Of a stretch of DNA of 6,917 nucleotides, positions 6,899 through 6,917 are shown piece by piece. The notes under the pieces are model-generated. The model saw only the letters and a program-made list of their open reading frames with translations, was not told the DNA's origin and did not search any database. Where the stretch lies: assembly GCA_003223895.1 (NCBI GenBank), contig QHXD01000206.1, forward strand, positions 1 to 6,917, in the 5' to 3' direction. The position numbers were made by a program, and so were the translations under genes. This DNA is from Acidobacteriota bacterium. GTDB taxonomy: Bacteria > Acidobacteriota > Terriglobia > 20CM-2-55-15. The number at the start of each line of letters is the position of its first letter. Within the stretch, counting starts at the first letter, position 1.

Positions 6899-6917
6899 AT
6901 GTGGGGATCATGCCTGA

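Overview
The window is ordinary-looking bacterial chromosome, moderately GC-rich and densely coded, with no RNA genes, insertion sequences or CRISPR arrays. The gene content suggests a soil-type, Gram-negative, aerobic heterotroph. An Acidobacteriota-like lineage is my best guess, based on an LDH-type malate dehydrogenase directly behind NADP-type icd, a bacterial pyruvoyl-dependent arginine decarboxylase, a secreted protein of a style I associate with Acidobacteria, and an acyl desaturase. This assignment is inference, not proof.

Left block (1-2012, minus strand): an icd-mdh TCA operon. icd (isocitrate dehydrogenase) is intact and ends on the base before the mdh start codon. mdh (malate dehydrogenase) runs off the left edge and is broken by a perfect 5-bp tandem duplication (GACAA twice in the coding sense, plus-strand 590-599). 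Removing one copy restores a single open frame with all the expected catalytic residues.

Region 2013-2167 is a compact divergent regulatory region. A perfect 12-bp palindrome (TGTCAATTGACA) supplies a TTGACA -35 to both directions. Extended -10-like hexamers follow at 17 bp (rightward) and 18 bp (leftward), and a hyphenated palindrome covers the icd -10. Rightward lies a pyruvoyl-dependent arginine decarboxylase (2168-2734), which would make agmatine for polyamine synthesis. Converging on it is a 165-aa ParA/MinD/FlhG-like protein (2768-3265, minus) that lacks a Walker A motif and has an altered Walker B, so it is probably a remnant or a pseudo-ATPase.

Middle block (3435-5223, plus strand): four tightly spaced genes that look like one transcription unit. 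They encode a secreted protein, a small membrane protein and two small soluble proteins joined by an ATGA overlap. None has a function I can name.

Right block (5298-6898, minus strand): a Crp/Fnr-family regulator followed 56 bp downstream by a membrane acyl (delta-9-type) desaturase, probably co-transcribed. This suggests regulated control of membrane lipid unsaturation.

I found no clear new multi-gene system. The items most worth a second look are the mdh duplication, the shared palindromic divergent promoter, the degenerate ParA-like gene and the uncharacterised four-gene cluster.
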